A stretch of DNA of 19,869 nt from JADGQM01 sp964505935 (GTDB taxonomy: Bacteria; Desulfobacterota; Syntrophobacteria; Syntrophobacterales; Syntrophobacteraceae): the NCBI GenBank assembly GCA_964505935.1, contig CAZDKX010000055.1, positions 1 to 19,869 of the forward strand, in the 5' to 3' direction. The stretch's first letter is position 1. Every line of letters begins with the position of its first letter. Both the position numbers and the translations under genes were made by a program. The notes under the pieces are model-generated. The model saw only the letters and a list, made by a program, of their open reading frames with translations, searched no databases and was not told the origin of the DNA. Positions 1-6,901 of the stretch are shown in pieces.

Positions 1-997
1 CGAGCCCTTCAAAAGAATGGCAGTCCCGCACGAGAATCCGCTCAGCAGTCAGCAGGTCCTGCCGAAGTTTCGCAGCCGGACCAACCGTTTTCCTCAGCTC
101 CATCAGGAGGTAGTTCGCGCGCCCGGGAAAGATTCGGCATGTTGTGAACGCCTGCAGGCGCGCTGTCATGCGCTCCCGTTCTTCCCTGATCAAGCCCAGC
201 GTGCGTTCGCGATACTCCTCCTGCTCGAAGCAGTAAGGCCCGGCCGCCTGGGCATACGTGTTGACCGACCAGGGGGGAAGGGACCGACCCAGCCGCTGAG
301 CTAGTGGCTCCGAAGTGAGCAGATAGCCCAGGCGCAGCCCGGGCAGGCCATAGAATTTGGTCATGGAGCGGATGATCACCAAGTGCTCCGATTCATCCAG
401 ATAACCTTTCAGCGACTCCTCTTCGCAGAAATCGATGAAAACCTCGTCCACAATGGCGAAGACCTTCCGGGCACGACTTTTTTCAACCAGCCAGGCCCGC
501 ACCTCAGGCTTGATGAGCGCACCGGCCGGACTCCCCGGGTGAGTGAACAGCATCGCTTCGGGGGAGAACTTCTCGAAGAGATCCTCCAGCTGCTCAACCT
601 CGGGTTGAAAATCGCCTTCGGGCGAAGTAATCAGTTTCGCCAGCTGCACCCCTTGAAGCTCAAAGGCCTTCTGATACTCACCAAAGGTTGGAAGCACCAC
701 CAGCGCTTTGCGAATATCGAGCACGCGCGGCAGCCAGTAGATGAGTTCCGTTGAACCGTTCCCGACCACGACCCGGTCCGAGGAGACACCGTGGTAACAG
801 GCGATCGCGTCCAGCAGCCGCCGATTCTGGATGTCGGGATAGTGCTGCAGACGTTGAAAAGTCTGGTCGAACAGTTCGCTCAGACCCGCCGGCGGCCCCA
901 GAGGATTGATGCTCGCACTGTAATCGAGCACATCCTCGGGAGCGCACCCCAACTGCGATGCAATTTCGTAGACATTACCACCATGAATGAGAGTCAT
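1..997 (-). CDS. cobD: Threonine-phosphate decarboxylase CobD (3' end beyond window)
   Basis: A PLP-dependent class I aminotransferase-fold enzyme that decarboxylates L-threonine phosphate to (R)-1-amino-2-propanol phosphate, the linker of the cobalamin nucleotide loop. I translated 332 uninterrupted codons from ATG 995-997; the family is usually about 360 residues, so only the C-terminus is missing. Visible landmarks are the N-terminal YSASINPLGPP (about 27-36), VDEVFIDF (183-190) with the PLP-nitrogen Asp184, and the PLP lysine Lys214 in RSMTKFYGLPGLRLGYL. A late RDCHSFEGL fits the family. The usual NPNNPTG loop reads HPGSPAG (153-159), so the Asn that contacts PLP O3' is Ser156. A GAGG-like site lies just upstream of the start. 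The gene follows cobB, cobQ and cbiB and probably belongs to their operon. HisC is the main alternative, but context and the SMTKFY motif favour CobD. Confidence 0.9.
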   Translation of the reverse strand, partial: MTLIHGGNVYEIASQLGCAPEDVLDYSASINPLGPPAGLSELFDQTFQRLQHYPDIQNRRLLDAIACYHGVSSDRVVVGNGSTELIYWLPRVLDIRKALVVLPTFGEYQKAFELQGVQLAKLITSPEGDFQPEVEQLEDLFEKFSPEAMLFTHPGSPAGALIKPEVRAWLVEKSRARKVFAIVDEVFIDFCEEESLKGYLDESEHLVIIRSMTKFYGLPGLRLGYLLTSEPLAQRLGRSLPPWSVNTYAQAAGPYCFEQEEYRERTLGLIREERERMTARLQAFTTCRIFPGRANYLLMELRKTVGPAAKLRQDLLTAERILVRDCHSFEGL

Positions 998-1008
998 AGG
1001 CCTCGCTT

Positions 1009-1155
1009 CTAGATTTCGAATTTCGAATTTCGGATGTCGGATGTAGGATGTCGGATTTGAGATGAGGTCTTTTCATCCCCCGCCGCCATCTCCAGGTCTA
1101 CCCTGCCCACCTCTTGCTCCCGGCGTTCATCTTTCCATTTCAGCCCGTCGGCCAT
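1009..1155 (-). CDS. Small unknown protein (48 aa) between cbiB and cobD, tail made of repeat DNA
   Basis: I do not recognise this protein. The reading frame opens at ATG 1153-1155 behind a strong GGGGAGG site and closes with TAG at 1009-1011, 11 bases before the cobD start. The first 30 residues (MADGLKWKDERREQEVGRVD and onward) are hydrophilic and rich in charged residues, as in a real soluble small protein. There is no signal peptide, membrane segment or metal motif. The last 18 or so residues (SSQIRHPTSDIRNSKFEI) are translated straight from the ATTTCGGATGTCGGAT repeat, so the original C-terminus was probably lost or extended. Position and spacing suggest co-transcription with cbiB and cobD. 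A chance ORF in a repeat-rich gap is the alternative; the ribosome site and the tight spacing to cobD argue for a gene. Confidence 0.5.
   Translation of the reverse strand: MADGLKWKDERREQEVGRVDLEMAAGDEKTSSQIRHPTSDIRNSKFEI
1011..1058. repeat. ATTTCGGATGTCGGAT short tandem repeat, copy 1
   Basis: An array of 7-9 base units built on ATTTCG, GGATGTC and GGATTT. It reads ATTTCGAATTTCGAATTTCG and then GGATGTCGGATGTAGGATGT on the + strand. The same word recurs at 3869-4028 between cobB and cobQ. It lies directly upstream of cobD and inside the 3' end of the 48-codon ORF. No transposase is near it. Confidence 0.8.
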
Positions 1156-1225
1156 GCCTCATTCCTCCCCTAAGCACCGGTAGAGGGAGGACGAAGGCGA
1201 TCCTTATTCAGCAGCTCTTCGCTTT

Positions 1226-1257
1226 CTTTCGTGTGTCTTCGTGTGACTTCGTGGATA
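1226..1257 (-). repeat. CACGAAG-type interspersed repeat downstream of cbiB
   Basis: Read on the - strand it is ATCCACGAAGTCACACGAAG followed by ACACACGAAAG. It begins about 15 bases after the cbiB stop codon. A second copy, about 28 of 31 bases alike and in the same orientation relative to its gene, lies at 15154-15185 after the pgi stop. The unit is built of repeated CACGAAG/CACACGAAG words. No coding role is apparent. Confidence 0.7.
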
Positions 1258-1271
1258 CTGCTTCAATGCTT

Positions 1272-2234
1272 TCAGAACATGACCATCAACCAGCGTACGC
1301 CGAGGGCCAGCAGGAAAGCCACCGCGGAGGTCACGTACATGAGGCGGATCATGAGCCGGTACGTCCCGATCGTCATAGGCACGCCGACGTCGCCGAGCGT
1401 GGGCTTTTCAACCCTTTGTCCGAAATAGACATTGGCACCCCCGAGCTGCACCCCGAGAGCGCCCGCCGCTGCCGCCTCCGGATATCCCGCGTTGGGACTC
1501 TTCATCTTCCCCGCATCACGCCGCATTACCCGCCAGGCGCCGGCCCAGTCGAGTTTGAGGAACGCTGCCGCGCCCACCAGCATCAGGCCGCTCAAGCGGG
1601 CCGGCACCCAGTTGACCAGATCATCGACCCGCGCCGCACACCAGCCGAAATCACGATACCGGTCGTTCTCATACCCGACCATGGAATCCATGGTGTTGAC
1701 CGCTTTATAAACCAGAGCCCCCACCGGTCCGCCGAGGGCCAGGTAGGCCAGGGGCGCAACGATCCCGTCCGAGATATTCTCCGCCACGGTCTCGATGACC
1801 GCTCGCAGGATGTCCCGTTCTTCGAGCGCCCCGGTATCCCGACTGACGATCATGGCCAGCCGCTCCCGGGCCAGGGTCAGGTCTTTGTTGCGCAAGGCTT
1901 CCACTACGCGCGCGGATTCCTGGTGGAGACCCCGCGTGGCCAAAGTCGTATAGGCCAGCCAGACCGCCACAGCCTGGGCAAGGAGACTGTCGAGAGCACC
2001 CGTGAACTCGATGAGGAGCATCCCCCCGCTGAACACGCCAGCCACCACCATGAGCCAGAAGGCGCATCCGGCGAAACGTTGCACTGTCGGCGAAGCCGCC
2101 CCGTCATAAAAGATACGTTCCACCAGACTGAGCCAGCGCCCGATCCAGCGCGTGGGATGGGGCAGCCACTGGGGATCTCCCACTGCGAGGTCAAGCAGAT
2201 AGGCCAGCGCCAGATGCCAGGGAAGGAAAAGCAT
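1272..2234 (-). CDS. cbiB: Adenosylcobinamide-phosphate synthase CbiB (CobD of the aerobic naming)
   Basis: A membrane enzyme that joins adenosylcobyric acid to aminopropanol or its phosphate. The chosen start ATG 2232-2234 gives 320 residues, the usual family length, and shares one base with the cobQ stop (TGATG). A longer frame up to 2324 would add 30 residues with no family character. Family motifs are DLAVGDPQWLPHPTRWIG near the N-terminus, the central ENISDGIVAPL and YKAVNTMDSMVGY, and NAGYPEAAAAGALGVQLGG in the C-terminal third. Several hydrophobic segments are visible: the N-terminus, about 55-95, about 185-215, and the last 25 residues ending LALGVRWLMVMF. It makes the cobinamide backbone using the product of cobD, two genes downstream. 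The TGATG overlap predicts translational coupling to cobQ. Confidence 0.94.
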   Translation of the reverse strand: MLFLPWHLALAYLLDLAVGDPQWLPHPTRWIGRWLSLVERIFYDGAASPTVQRFAGCAFWLMVVAGVFSGGMLLIEFTGALDSLLAQAVAVWLAYTTLATRGLHQESARVVEALRNKDLTLARERLAMIVSRDTGALEERDILRAVIETVAENISDGIVAPLAYLALGGPVGALVYKAVNTMDSMVGYENDRYRDFGWCAARVDDLVNWVPARLSGLMLVGAAAFLKLDWAGAWRVMRRDAGKMKSPNAGYPEAAAAGALGVQLGGANVYFGQRVEKPTLGDVGVPMTIGTYRLMIRLMYVTSAVAFLLALGVRWLMVMF

Positions 2235-3787
2235 CAGCGCAGCCCCATGAGCTGATAGATCCGCCTCACATCGCAGTGCCGACGCACCTCTGCGGCAAGA
2301 CGGTCGAATTGCGCTTCCTGCCACCGGCGGTACGAGAAGGGGGAGGCCGTATGGGTATGGGTGCGTCCCGACCGGTCGTGGAGGTCCTGTAGAAAGCCTC
2401 GCCGGAATTGGTCGTTGTCAAAGATACCGTGAATGTAGGTTCCCCACACCCGCCCATCGGGCTGAGCCAGGCCATCCAGCTCATCGGCCCCCTGCCCGCT
2501 GCGGCGGATGATGCGAAAGAGCGGTTGCGCCGCTCCCCGGGAAACGCTTCTTCCCATGTGGATTTCATAACCCGCCAGCGGCTCCGCAGCATGAAAGGAA
2601 AACGCGTCGTGCGCCAGGAAGGCGGCCTCGACCTGGGAAGTGATCTTGTCGGGATAAAGTTCCGTTTCCATTTCGAGAAGTCCGAGACCTGCCACTTCTT
2701 GCAGGCGACTTTCCACCCCGTGCGGGTCCGTCACGCGCAGGCCGAGCATCTGGTAGCCGCCGCAAAGCCCGACGACCGTTCCCCCCGCCTTGGCGTAGGC
2801 CACAATCGCCTCGGCCATCCCGCTCTGTTGAAGGCTCGCCAGGTCCTCGAGGGTATTCTTGCTGCCCGGCAGGATCACCGCATCATAGGTGAAAATTCGC
2901 TGTGGGCGGTCAAAATATTCGAGATCCACCCCCGGGTCGTACTCGAAGCAATCGAAGTCGGTGTAATTGGAAACGAAGGGCAACCGCACCACGCCCACCA
3001 CCAGGTTGCCGCCCGGAGGCGTCTTCGCGCTCTCCCGCATCCGCCGCGACAGCGCGACGCTGTCCTCTTCAGGAAGGGCAATGTTGTGGAAATAGGGAAT
3101 AACCCCAAAAACCGGACGCCCGGCACGGGCCTCGATGATTGCCACCCCGCTGGCGAATAGCTCCGGATCGCCTCTGAGTTTGTTCACCACAAACCCGATG
3201 AGGCGCTGCTGCTCGGCCGGGGTCATCAGCATGAAGCTACCCAGCAGCGCTGCAAAGATGCCGCCCCGGTCGATGTCACCCACCAAAATACAGGGCGCAT
3301 CGGCCATCTCGGCCATGGCAAGATTGACCAGATCGTGCTCTTTGAGGTTGAGTTCGACGGCGCTTCCGGCCCCTTCCAGGATGATCACCTCGTAGGTGCG
3401 CGCCAGGCGCTCGAAGCTTTCGCGAACTGCTGAAACAAGGTTCTTCTTGTGCTCGTAGTATTCCCTGGCCAGGTAGTTCCCCACGGCTTTGCCGTGAACA
3501 ATTACCTGGGACCCCATTTGGGAGGTGGGTTTCAGGAGGATCGGATTCATGTCGACATGAGGGGTGATGCCGGCGGCTTCGGCCTGGACCACCTGGGCCC
3601 GGCCCATTTCACCGCCCTCGGGAGTGATGAAGGAGTTGAGCGCCATGTTCTGGGCTTTGAACGGCGCCACACGGTACCCATCCTGTTTGAGAATCCGGCA
3701 GAAGGCGGCAGCAAGCACGCTTTTGCCCACATCCGATCCCGTCCCCAGAAACATCAACCGCTTCGCCCGCTCTGCCATGACTGTCAT
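2234..3787 (-). CDS. cobQ: Cobyric acid synthase CobQ/CbiP
   Basis: A glutamine-dependent amidotransferase that adds four amide groups to adenosylcobyrinic a,c-diamide, giving adenosylcobyric acid. Its 517 residues are normal length. The N-terminal DTBS-like ATPase domain has the P-loop GTGSDVGKS (15-23), the FKAQNMALNSF segment (43-53) and VGDIDRGGIFAALLG (169-183). The C-terminal class I glutaminase domain has the nucleophile Cys342 in GLCGGYQMLG and a catalytic His453 in WGTYIHGIFDN. The start could be ATG 3787 or ATG 3778 (MAERAKRLMFLG); neither has a clearly better ribosome site. The stop overlaps the cbiB start. Unlike its neighbours it is separated from cobB, by 191 bases of repeat DNA, so its expression may not be coupled to cobB in the same way. 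Confidence 0.95.
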   Translation of the reverse strand: MTVMAERAKRLMFLGTGSDVGKSVLAAAFCRILKQDGYRVAPFKAQNMALNSFITPEGGEMGRAQVVQAEAAGITPHVDMNPILLKPTSQMGSQVIVHGKAVGNYLAREYYEHKKNLVSAVRESFERLARTYEVIILEGAGSAVELNLKEHDLVNLAMAEMADAPCILVGDIDRGGIFAALLGSFMLMTPAEQQRLIGFVVNKLRGDPELFASGVAIIEARAGRPVFGVIPYFHNIALPEEDSVALSRRMRESAKTPPGGNLVVGVVRLPFVSNYTDFDCFEYDPGVDLEYFDRPQRIFTYDAVILPGSKNTLEDLASLQQSGMAEAIVAYAKAGGTVVGLCGGYQMLGLRVTDPHGVESRLQEVAGLGLLEMETELYPDKITSQVEAAFLAHDAFSFHAAEPLAGYEIHMGRSVSRGAAQPLFRIIRRSGQGADELDGLAQPDGRVWGTYIHGIFDNDQFRRGFLQDLHDRSGRTHTHTASPFSYRRWQEAQFDRLAAEVRRHCDVRRIYQLMGLR

Positions 3788-3868
3788 CGTCCGTCACACA
3801 ACTTCCAGCCCTTAAGGAACCGCCAAAATTAACCTCACCGAGGATGAAGTCAGGTCCTGCCACTCCCC

Positions 3869-3994
3869 CCGCGAGCATTCAAAATCCGAAATAACCCCCC
3901 CGGATTCCCTCTCCACTCCCTCCGCCATCCCACGTCGAACATCCGACATCCGAAATCACCCCTCGGATGCCCTCCCTCTTACCTCTGCAATCCC
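3869..3994. repeat. Two adjacent 63-bp imperfect tandem units carrying the ATTTCGGATGTCGGAT word
   Basis: Read on the - strand, unit A (3994 down to 3932) and unit B (3931 down to 3869) line up without gaps at about 47 of 63 bases. Both start GGGATNGCNGAGG, pass through GGGNATCCGNGGGGTNATTT and end in a CGGAT-rich word. Unit A contains the cobB stop codon. The period of exactly 63 also shows as a 21-residue periodicity when translated. This fills most of the cobB-cobQ gap. Confidence 0.75.
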
Positions 3995-5442
3995 AAATCC
4001 GACATCCGAAATCCGACATCCGAAATCGAAAACTCCCGGCACCGCTCGACGAACGCCGCCGCCGCCCCCGGAGCACTCCCCCAGTGGAGATGGACGTAGC
4101 TCGCCAGCACCGATCCCACCTGATAGCCTTCCGGGCGATCCTTGCCGAATTTGCGCCCGCGAACCTGGTAAACCATTGTCAAAGCTGGATCCGCTTTTTC
4201 CTCGACGATCTCCGAGTAGTGGAACTCATGCCCGCGAATGGCCATACCCCGCTCCCCGAGCAGACAGGTCTCGCTCAGCAGCACCTCCGTATAGCCCAGA
4301 GCCTTCCGCCTTGGCAACATGCGCGTGCCAAAGGGTAAGACCCCCGCCATCGGATAGCACCTGCCGTCGAGCGTTTCAATGAAGCGGCTGAGGACCATCA
4401 TGCCCCCGCATTCGCCATAGACGGGCACACCTCGGGAAACCGCACTCCGGATGCCCGTCAGCAAAGCGTGGTGGGAGGCGAGTTTTTCAGCATAAACTTC
4501 CGGATAGCCTCCGCCGAGATAGAGGCCGGCCGTATCGGCAGGAAGGCTCTCACCCTGGAGCGGGGAGAAAAAGGCCAGCTCGGCCCCCGCCTGGCGCAGC
4601 AGCTCAAAGTTGTCCGGGTAGTAAAAACAGAAGGCCGCATCCCGCGCCACCGCAATCCGCACTTTTGATCCCGCCGGCGCAGGACTGCCCACAAGCTTTT
4701 CGACGTTCAAATGGCGGTCCACCCAGTCTGCTGGCTGCTCCTCGGGCCGTCTTACCCGCTGCAGAGTCAACTCCAGATCCACATACCGCTCGACCAGGTT
4801 TGCCAGGTTATTCTCCCACACCGGATCAATGAAAATCTCGTCGGCCGTCACCAGCCCCAGGTGCCGTTCGGGGATCCGGATGAGGTCCTCCCTGGGAATG
4901 CCTCCCAGTACCGGCACTTCCGGAAGACTCGCCGCCATGGCTTCTTTCAGATAGGCCAGATGTCCGTCACCTCCCAAGCGATTGAAGATGACGCCGGCAA
5001 ACTGCAACTCGGGGTCAAAATGGCGGAACCCGTAGACCAGAGCGGCAGCGCTCCTGGCCATACTGCGGGCATCCACGACGAGAATGACGGGAAGCCCCAG
5101 CCATTTGGCCATCTCGGCGCTGCTCCCCGCTTCGGTGATGCCGTCGTAGCCGTCGAAGAGCCCCATCACCCCCTCCACGATCGCCATATCCACCTGCCCC
5201 AGCAGTCGCTGAAAGAGACCGACATTGTATTGCCGCTCGAACATCCAGCCGTCCAGGTTGCGCGACTCCAAGCCGGTGATCTGCGTATGAAAGCCTGGAT
5301 CGATGAAATCGGGGCCGACTTTGAAGGGCTGCACCCCCATCCCCCGCCTCTTGAAGGCCGCCATCAGGGCCAGGGCAAGCGTGGTCTTCCCGCACCCGCT
5401 ATGGGTCCCGCCAACGAGAAAAGCATACTTTTCCGCCGCCAT
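3979..5442 (-). CDS. cobB: Cobyrinic acid a,c-diamide synthase CobB/CbiA with a repeat-derived C-terminus
   Basis: A glutamine- and ATP-dependent amidation of the a and c acetate side chains of cobyrinic acid (or its cobalt form). I start it at ATG 5440-5442, which shares one base with the pyk stop (TGATG); a TTG three codons earlier is less likely. The 487 residues contain the P-loop GGTHSGCGKTT (11-21), FKVGPDFIDPGFH (40-52) and VEGVMGLFDGYDG (89-101). The glutaminase part has Cys345 in YGECGGMMVLS, the RGHEFHYSE motif (403-411) and a late SYVHLHW (448-454) with the catalytic His. The last 16 residues (SISDVGFRMSDLGLQR) are encoded by two copies of the ATTTCGGATGTCGG repeat, so the natural end was probably near FVERCREF. 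The enzyme core is intact and should be active. Confidence 0.95.
   Translation of the reverse strand: MAAEKYAFLVGGTHSGCGKTTLALALMAAFKRRGMGVQPFKVGPDFIDPGFHTQITGLESRNLDGWMFERQYNVGLFQRLLGQVDMAIVEGVMGLFDGYDGITEAGSSAEMAKWLGLPVILVVDARSMARSAAALVYGFRHFDPELQFAGVIFNRLGGDGHLAYLKEAMAASLPEVPVLGGIPREDLIRIPERHLGLVTADEIFIDPVWENNLANLVERYVDLELTLQRVRRPEEQPADWVDRHLNVEKLVGSPAPAGSKVRIAVARDAAFCFYYPDNFELLRQAGAELAFFSPLQGESLPADTAGLYLGGGYPEVYAEKLASHHALLTGIRSAVSRGVPVYGECGGMMVLSRFIETLDGRCYPMAGVLPFGTRMLPRRKALGYTEVLLSETCLLGERGMAIRGHEFHYSEIVEEKADPALTMVYQVRGRKFGKDRPEGYQVGSVLASYVHLHWGSAPGAAAAFVERCREFSISDVGFRMSDLGLQR
3995..4028. repeat. 14-bp perfect tandem repeat inside the 3' end of cobB
   Basis: AAATCCGACATCCG occurs twice in direct succession (3995-4008 and 4009-4022), followed by a partial third copy AAATCG. 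It joins the 63-bp units at 3994 and is translated as the end of CobB on the - strand. Confidence 0.85.
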
Positions 5443-6872
5443 CAGGGACAACTCAGATCAATGATTTCCATACGGTTGTTGCCCTCGGGATGGCTCGCCG
5501 AGGGGCCTTCGGTGAGGAGGACGAATTCCCCTGCCATCCCCTGAGTCTGCATCCAGTTCTGTACATAGGGCTTCCACGCGGCGGGATGGTCGGGCTCATG
5601 AATGGCATGAACGCCATAGGAAAAAGCCAGTTGCCGACAAGTCCGCTCCTGGGAACTCACCGCGGCAATCCAAACCGGCAGCCTGAACCGGGTGATGCTC
5701 CGCGCGGTGGCCCCCCCGTGCGTCGGCACAAAAACCAAGGCCGGCGTGACGCGTTGGGCCGCCGCCGCCACGCTGGCGGCAATCACCTCACGGAGGGCCG
5801 GCGTGACGGCGCTGTCCAGCCGACGCTTGAGCTCTCCCGTCTGGTGGTGATGGCAATGAGGCTCGATTGCCGTCGCGATTTTGGCAAGCATGGCGACCGC
5901 CTCCACCGGGTATTTTCCCATGGCCGATTCTTCCGAGAGCATGACACAGTCGGTACCGTCAAGGATCGCATTGGCTACATCGGTGGCTTCGGCACGGGTG
6001 GGACGGCGGTGCTCGACCATCGATTCAAGCATCTGGGTCGCCGTAATCACCGGTTTGCCCAACAGGTTCGCCTGGTGCACGAGGTGCTTCTGCACCACGG
6101 CTATTTGCTCGATCGGCACCTCAACCCCCAGGTCCCCTCGAGCAATCATCACCCCATCCGCCGCTTCCAGAATCCCCTCGAGATTTTCCAGCGCCCGCGA
6201 GCGCTCGATCTTGGCAATGATGAAGGGTTGGTGCCCGGACCCGGCGGCCGCCTCGCGCACCGCTTGCAGATCGGCAGCGCCTTCCACAAAGGATTGACTG
6301 ACAGCATCGACGCCCTGTTCCAGGGCGAAGCGGAGGTATTCCCGGTCGCGGTCGGTGAAGGCGCTGATGCCGAGGTCGATCCCCGGCAGGTTGAGTCCCT
6401 TGCGCGACCGCAACTCACCCCCCACCATAACCCGGCAATGGACGTCGGGGCCTTCCACCCGGACCACTTCCAGCTGGATCAGCCCGTCATTGAGAAAAAG
6501 CGTATCTCCCGGCTTGACCGCCTGGGCCAGGCGCGCATAACTCACCGAAACGCGGTCCCGGTCGCCGAGAAAGCTGTCGGTTGAGAGGACGAAGGCATCG
6601 CCGCTTTCAAGCTCGAAGGGCTCCTCCTTGAGCTTGCCGATCCGCATCTTGGGGCCCGGCAGATCGGCCATGACGGCCACGCGCCGGCCGACAGCCCGGG
6701 AAGCGGCGCGAATCCGCTGGATGCTGGCCTCATGCACGGCAAAATCCCCATGAGAGAAGTTCAAACGCGCCACGTTCATCCCCGCCCGGATCATCTCGGC
6801 GAGCAACTCCGGACGGTCACAGGCAGGGCCGATGGTACAGACAATCTTCGTCTTATGGGTCGGTAGAGCCAT
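5442..6872 (-). CDS. pyk: Pyruvate kinase
   Basis: Converts phosphoenolpyruvate and ADP to pyruvate and ATP. The start ATG 6870-6872 gives 476 residues, the family norm, behind a purine-rich stretch (AAAGGGGTGCAGAGGGA). A longer frame to 6965 overlaps the preceding gene and adds non-family sequence. Motifs are TKIVCTIGPACD (8-19), RLNFSHG (36-42), MADLPGPKMRIG (68-79) and LNDG (127-130). The active-site block is IIAKIERSRALENLEG (218-233) with the catalytic Lys221. After it come ARGDLGVEVP (244-253), KPVITATQMLESM (273-285) and MLSEESAMGKYP (311-322), where many homologues read MLSGETA. It lies 29 bases after the histidine kinase gene and its TGA shares a base with the cobB ATG, so glycolytic and cobalamin genes are on one message. 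Confidence 0.95.
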   Translation of the reverse strand: MALPTHKTKIVCTIGPACDRPELLAEMIRAGMNVARLNFSHGDFAVHEASIQRIRAASRAVGRRVAVMADLPGPKMRIGKLKEEPFELESGDAFVLSTDSFLGDRDRVSVSYARLAQAVKPGDTLFLNDGLIQLEVVRVEGPDVHCRVMVGGELRSRKGLNLPGIDLGISAFTDRDREYLRFALEQGVDAVSQSFVEGAADLQAVREAAAGSGHQPFIIAKIERSRALENLEGILEAADGVMIARGDLGVEVPIEQIAVVQKHLVHQANLLGKPVITATQMLESMVEHRRPTRAEATDVANAILDGTDCVMLSEESAMGKYPVEAVAMLAKIATAIEPHCHHHQTGELKRRLDSAVTPALREVIAASVAAAAQRVTPALVFVPTHGGATARSITRFRLPVWIAAVSSQERTCRQLAFSYGVHAIHEPDHPAAWKPYVQNWMQTQGMAGEFVLLTEGPSASHPEGNNRMEIIDLSCP

Positions 6873-6901
6873 TCCCTCTGCACCCCTTTCCTTTTGGTTG
6901 C

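Noticed and set aside
1062..2255. A 397-codon + strand open frame opposite cbiB
   Set aside because: It is the antisense shadow of a clear CbiB gene; the product is His/Pro/Arg-rich with no family features. The same applies to the long + strand frame 8949-10556 opposite apgM and 5490-6584 opposite pyk.
3995..4028. Short CRISPR-like array
   Set aside because: Units are directly adjacent with no spacers and are only 14 bp long; there are no cas genes.
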